Shown: piece after piece, positions 62,074 through 64,000 of the stretch
Layout of the letters: each line of letters starts with the position of its first letter
Position numbering within the stretch: the first letter of the stretch is position 1
The notes under the pieces: generated by a model
What the model saw: only the letters and a program-made list of their open reading frames with translations
Database searches by the model: none
Told to the model about the DNA's origin: nothing
Program-made: the position numbers and the translations under genes
Source: OLB6 sp964620125
Lineage (GTDB): Bacteria > Bacteroidota > Ignavibacteria > Kapaibacteriales > Kapaibacteriaceae
Length of the DNA: 64,000 nt
Direction of reading: 5' to 3'
Assembly: GCA_964620125.1 (NCBI GenBank)
Contig: CAZUGQ010000013.1
Coordinates: 1 to 64,000, forward strand

Positions 62074-63666
62074 TTAGAACCTCCACGTAAGTCCAGCACT
62101 TACAAACACCCCACGTTCGCGGTACCCTTCCCATAGCACCATGGTGTTGCCTACTAGATTTTCTGCTCTGATGTGTGCAATGATGGGTTCCGCGATGTTG
62201 TACATCACAGCCACCTGCACATCAACATAACCGGCCACAGTTCGAAGGTTTGCAACGTCAGCATAGCGGTCACCAACATACACTATCGTGACGTTGGAAC
62301 GAAGTGCTTCGGTCCAATCACGTTCATGCGTTGCAGAGGCCATCACCGTTGGTACGTAGGTAACAGCTGTCGTGTCCGACAGTGCGGCGCTCGTAACCGT
62401 TAGATCGGCACTCACGGCATCGGCTGCGGATGCAAGCCATCGAACATTGCCATTACAAGCGATGGTTGTTGTGCCCAGCCAAGCAGATATGAACGTTCCG
62501 GTATCAGCCCGCACCCACACAAGGTCACGGTCCGTTGTTCGCAGCTGCAGTCCGCCAGCTACTGTAAGGCGCACGGTTGGGTGATAGCGCAGCACTGCAC
62601 GAACATCTGCTATGTCGTACGGAACATCCACGGCAAAGTAGTCTGCCAGATATGGGTTGCTCTTTAGTAAGTCGGCCACACGAAGATGACGAAGACCGCT
62701 TTGCAGGCTAACGTCAGCCGAGACCGTACTCGAAAGGAACACGTGAACATCGGCCTGCACGCCAACACCAAACCTGTCGGCACCAAACGACGTGCCAGCC
62801 CACTGTGGCGCTACGTTCACGGAAAAAGCCCAACTGTCCATTCTGCCGGCCAGGCGCCCTCCAACGGCAGAGTATGGGTAGGCCTGTGTATAGAATGAAG
62901 GCAACCGCACGTCCGCAGTCACTCCTACGTCCCATGCTTCCCACCGCTTACTAAGGCTTACACTGCCATGAATTCCTGCGTCAGAGTATGCAGCGTTCGA
63001 TGCATCAGAAACAGAAGCGGTGTTCCAGCCAAGTTTTGCATCAAATGCTACGCCTTCGTAACTCCCCGACGTTGCTACGTCTGCATTCAGATTTAGTACC
63101 GAGCGTTCAGGTGTGGAGGGAATGGCGAATAATCGGAATGTATTGATATCGGCACCAAGGTCTACGGTCGTCAAACTTCCACCGAAAACAATAAACTTTT
63201 CCGGTGCCACATAGCTGCTTCGGGCGCGCCCGCCTGCACGCAGATACTCAGCCCCCTCCACCCAGCCATCGCTAGCTTCGAACTCCCCAATGAGATCAAC
63301 AAGGTATCCACCAGTATTCAGTGAGTATCCCAGTTGAAGGTTTGGGGTAAGGTAGTTTCCGATTTCGGCAACCAAGTGACCGGGAGAATAGGTGTCCCGG
63401 TACCTATACATCGGCAGTGGAACTTCCGGAAGGGGTGGCAATGGAAGTTTCTCCACTGGATTAAGACTATCCAAACGACGTTGCGGCAGCATCGGCGGGC
63501 GCACGGGAGGCTGTTTCGTTGCACCAGGTACGCCCACTTGTTCCTTGCCCGTAACAATGAATTCGGGCAACTCGATAGGTTGTGCTGGTGACTGCTGTGC
63601 GTGTGCCGATGTGGCTAGAAGCAGTGCAGCTGCTAACGTTGAACAACAGATCCAGGACGCCTTCAT
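62074..63666 (-). CDS. exported outer-membrane beta-barrel protein (TonB-receptor-like)
   Basis: 530 residues from ATG 63666, which overlaps the TPR gene's stop. Signal peptide MKASWICCSTLAAALLLATSAHAQ. The N-terminus carries LPEFIVTGKEQ, reminiscent of the TonB-box or secretin start of receptors, then a Pro-rich stretch (PPVRPPMLPQRRLDSLNP). About 16 barrel strands follow, ending in a typical aromatic strand (VFVSAGLTWRF). No plug domain is seen, so it is not a full TonB receptor. It lies with TonB-like and SPOR genes, suggesting an envelope-spanning complex. Confidence 0.72.
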   Translation of the reverse strand: MKASWICCSTLAAALLLATSAHAQQSPAQPIELPEFIVTGKEQVGVPGATKQPPVRPPMLPQRRLDSLNPVEKLPLPPLPEVPLPMYRYRDTYSPGHLVAEIGNYLTPNLQLGYSLNTGGYLVDLIGEFEASDGWVEGAEYLRAGGRARSSYVAPEKFIVFGGSLTTVDLGADINTFRLFAIPSTPERSVLNLNADVATSGSYEGVAFDAKLGWNTASVSDASNAAYSDAGIHGSVSLSKRWEAWDVGVTADVRLPSFYTQAYPYSAVGGRLAGRMDSWAFSVNVAPQWAGTSFGADRFGVGVQADVHVFLSSTVSADVSLQSGLRHLRVADLLKSNPYLADYFAVDVPYDIADVRAVLRYHPTVRLTVAGGLQLRTTDRDLVWVRADTGTFISAWLGTTTIACNGNVRWLASAADAVSADLTVTSAALSDTTAVTYVPTVMASATHERDWTEALRSNVTIVYVGDRYADVANLRTVAGYVDVQVAVMYNIAEPIIAHIRAENLVGNTMVLWEGYRERGVFVSAGLTWRF

Positions 63667-64000
63667 CGCTTTTTCTCCAGGCGTTTCAGACGTGCGATTG
63701 CCGTTTTCCCGTAGTCGTCTTCTGGCCGTAGCTCTGCCACCACCGCATAAGCCTGCTTGGCTTTCTCGTACTCTTCCTTCTGTTCGTAACACGCACCCAA
63801 ACCGATGAGACTGAGCGTGAACCAGTCTTCAAAACCGGAGTATTCCGTTCTCACACGTTCAAGGTACATGATTGCATCATCCCACAGCTTGGCACGAGCG
63901 TACGTGTCGCCCATATCGTACAGCGCATTTGCCTTAACCATGGGAGAGTGTGAGGTGCGAATAAGTATTGCCAGCTCGTTGCGGGCACTATCTGGCTGAC
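63663..64000 (-). CDS. TPR-domain protein, cut by the window edge
   Basis: The 3' end of a gene that continues beyond 64000. 112 residues are visible, with TPR helices (YDMGDTYARAKLWDDAIMYLERVR; IGLGACYEQKEEYEKAKQAYAVV) and a basic C-terminus (IARLKRLEKKR). The frame stays open up to the window edge, so an in-frame ATG at 63941 is unlikely to be the start. Similar to the YbgF/BamD-type TPR proteins of the envelope. It starts the operon with the barrel protein. Confidence 0.75.
   Translation of the reverse strand, partial: QPDSARNELAILIRTSHSPMVKANALYDMGDTYARAKLWDDAIMYLERVRTEYSGFEDWFTLSLIGLGACYEQKEEYEKAKQAYAVVAELRPEDDYGKTAIARLKRLEKKR

Larger units (their letters stand above)
254..63257. repeat. 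dispersed octamer AGGGGGCT, 21 copies
   Basis: Exact copies on the + strand start at 254, 14052, 17184, 22138, 26670, 28534, 34004, 40326, 45318, 50976, 58671 and 61455. On the - strand (AGCCCCCT in +) they start at 10220, 16396, 22410, 27149, 35034, 40766, 44479, 59138 and 63250. By composition about 2-3 are expected. TGGGGGCT was seen once (49101), AGGGGGCG once (32559) and CGGGGGCT not at all. The surroundings of the copies share no longer consensus. See the findings. Confidence 0.85.

Overview
The window looks like chromosomal DNA of a free-living member of the Bacteroidota-Chlorobiota side of the FCB group, possibly a Kapabacteria/Ignavibacteria-like lineage (inferred from gene content; no rRNA is present to test it). 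The main evidence is a 2245-residue SprA and a PorQ homologue (type IX secretion), a DUF3822-like/rsmD/coaD block, a CarR/CrtY-type lycopene cyclase, TonB-linked envelope genes, and promoters of the Bacteroidota type (TAnnTTTG, in two cases with an upstream TTTG). The DNA is densely coding, with no gene-free stretch above about 225 bases. Three short N runs mark scaffold joins.

Layout. 1-5.8 kb: truA and a secreted phosphatase between two arrays of a 9-bp tandem repeat, then a TonB-dependent receptor and an M48 protease. 5.9-12.1 kb: mtaB, a FlK-like thioesterase, two VWA proteins and an Ogg-type glycosylase. 12.2-20.1 kb: tRNA-Pro(CGG), a frameshifted aldehyde dehydrogenase, and a long minus-strand run: lycopene cyclase, TPR histidine kinase, porQ, YbgC-like thioesterase, parB, parA, Nudix hydrolase. 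20.2-29.7 kb: sprA, divergent from a GH2-like/membrane fusion protein. 29.7-36.3 kb: hrcA-grpE-dnaJ, a ComEA-like protein, DUF3822-like, rsmD, coaD, rimO. 36.3-40.2 kb (minus): redoxin, TMEM14-like protein, LolD-like ATPase, pheS-rplT-rpmI-infC. 40.4-43.2 kb: lon and rpmG with a strong terminator.

43.2-47.1 kb (minus): two ferritin-like proteins behind an ECF sigma/anti-sigma pair and a MazG-like gene, then an OmpR-type regulator. 47.2-58.8 kb: holB, a 1281-residue VWA/propeller/barrel protein, a GH13-like protein with a degenerate active site, uvrC, and a MoxR/VWA pair. 58.8-64 kb (minus): ugd and an envelope operon (TPR, beta-barrel, SPOR, TonB, and a 56-residue membrane protein that is easily missed).

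Many neighbours share stop/start overlaps (ATGA), so translational coupling is common. The most unusual signal is not a gene. The non-palindromic octamer AGGGGGCT occurs 21 times on the two strands, where about 2-3 are expected by composition. It is spread evenly, independent of gene direction, and nearly absent in one-base variants, which resembles a Chi site or a DNA-uptake sequence. Other notable items are three 11-bp direct repeats resembling parS half-sites upstream of nudix-parA-parB, the apparent 19-bp deletion in the aldehyde dehydrogenase, and the fact that all three N runs can be removed to restore open frames.
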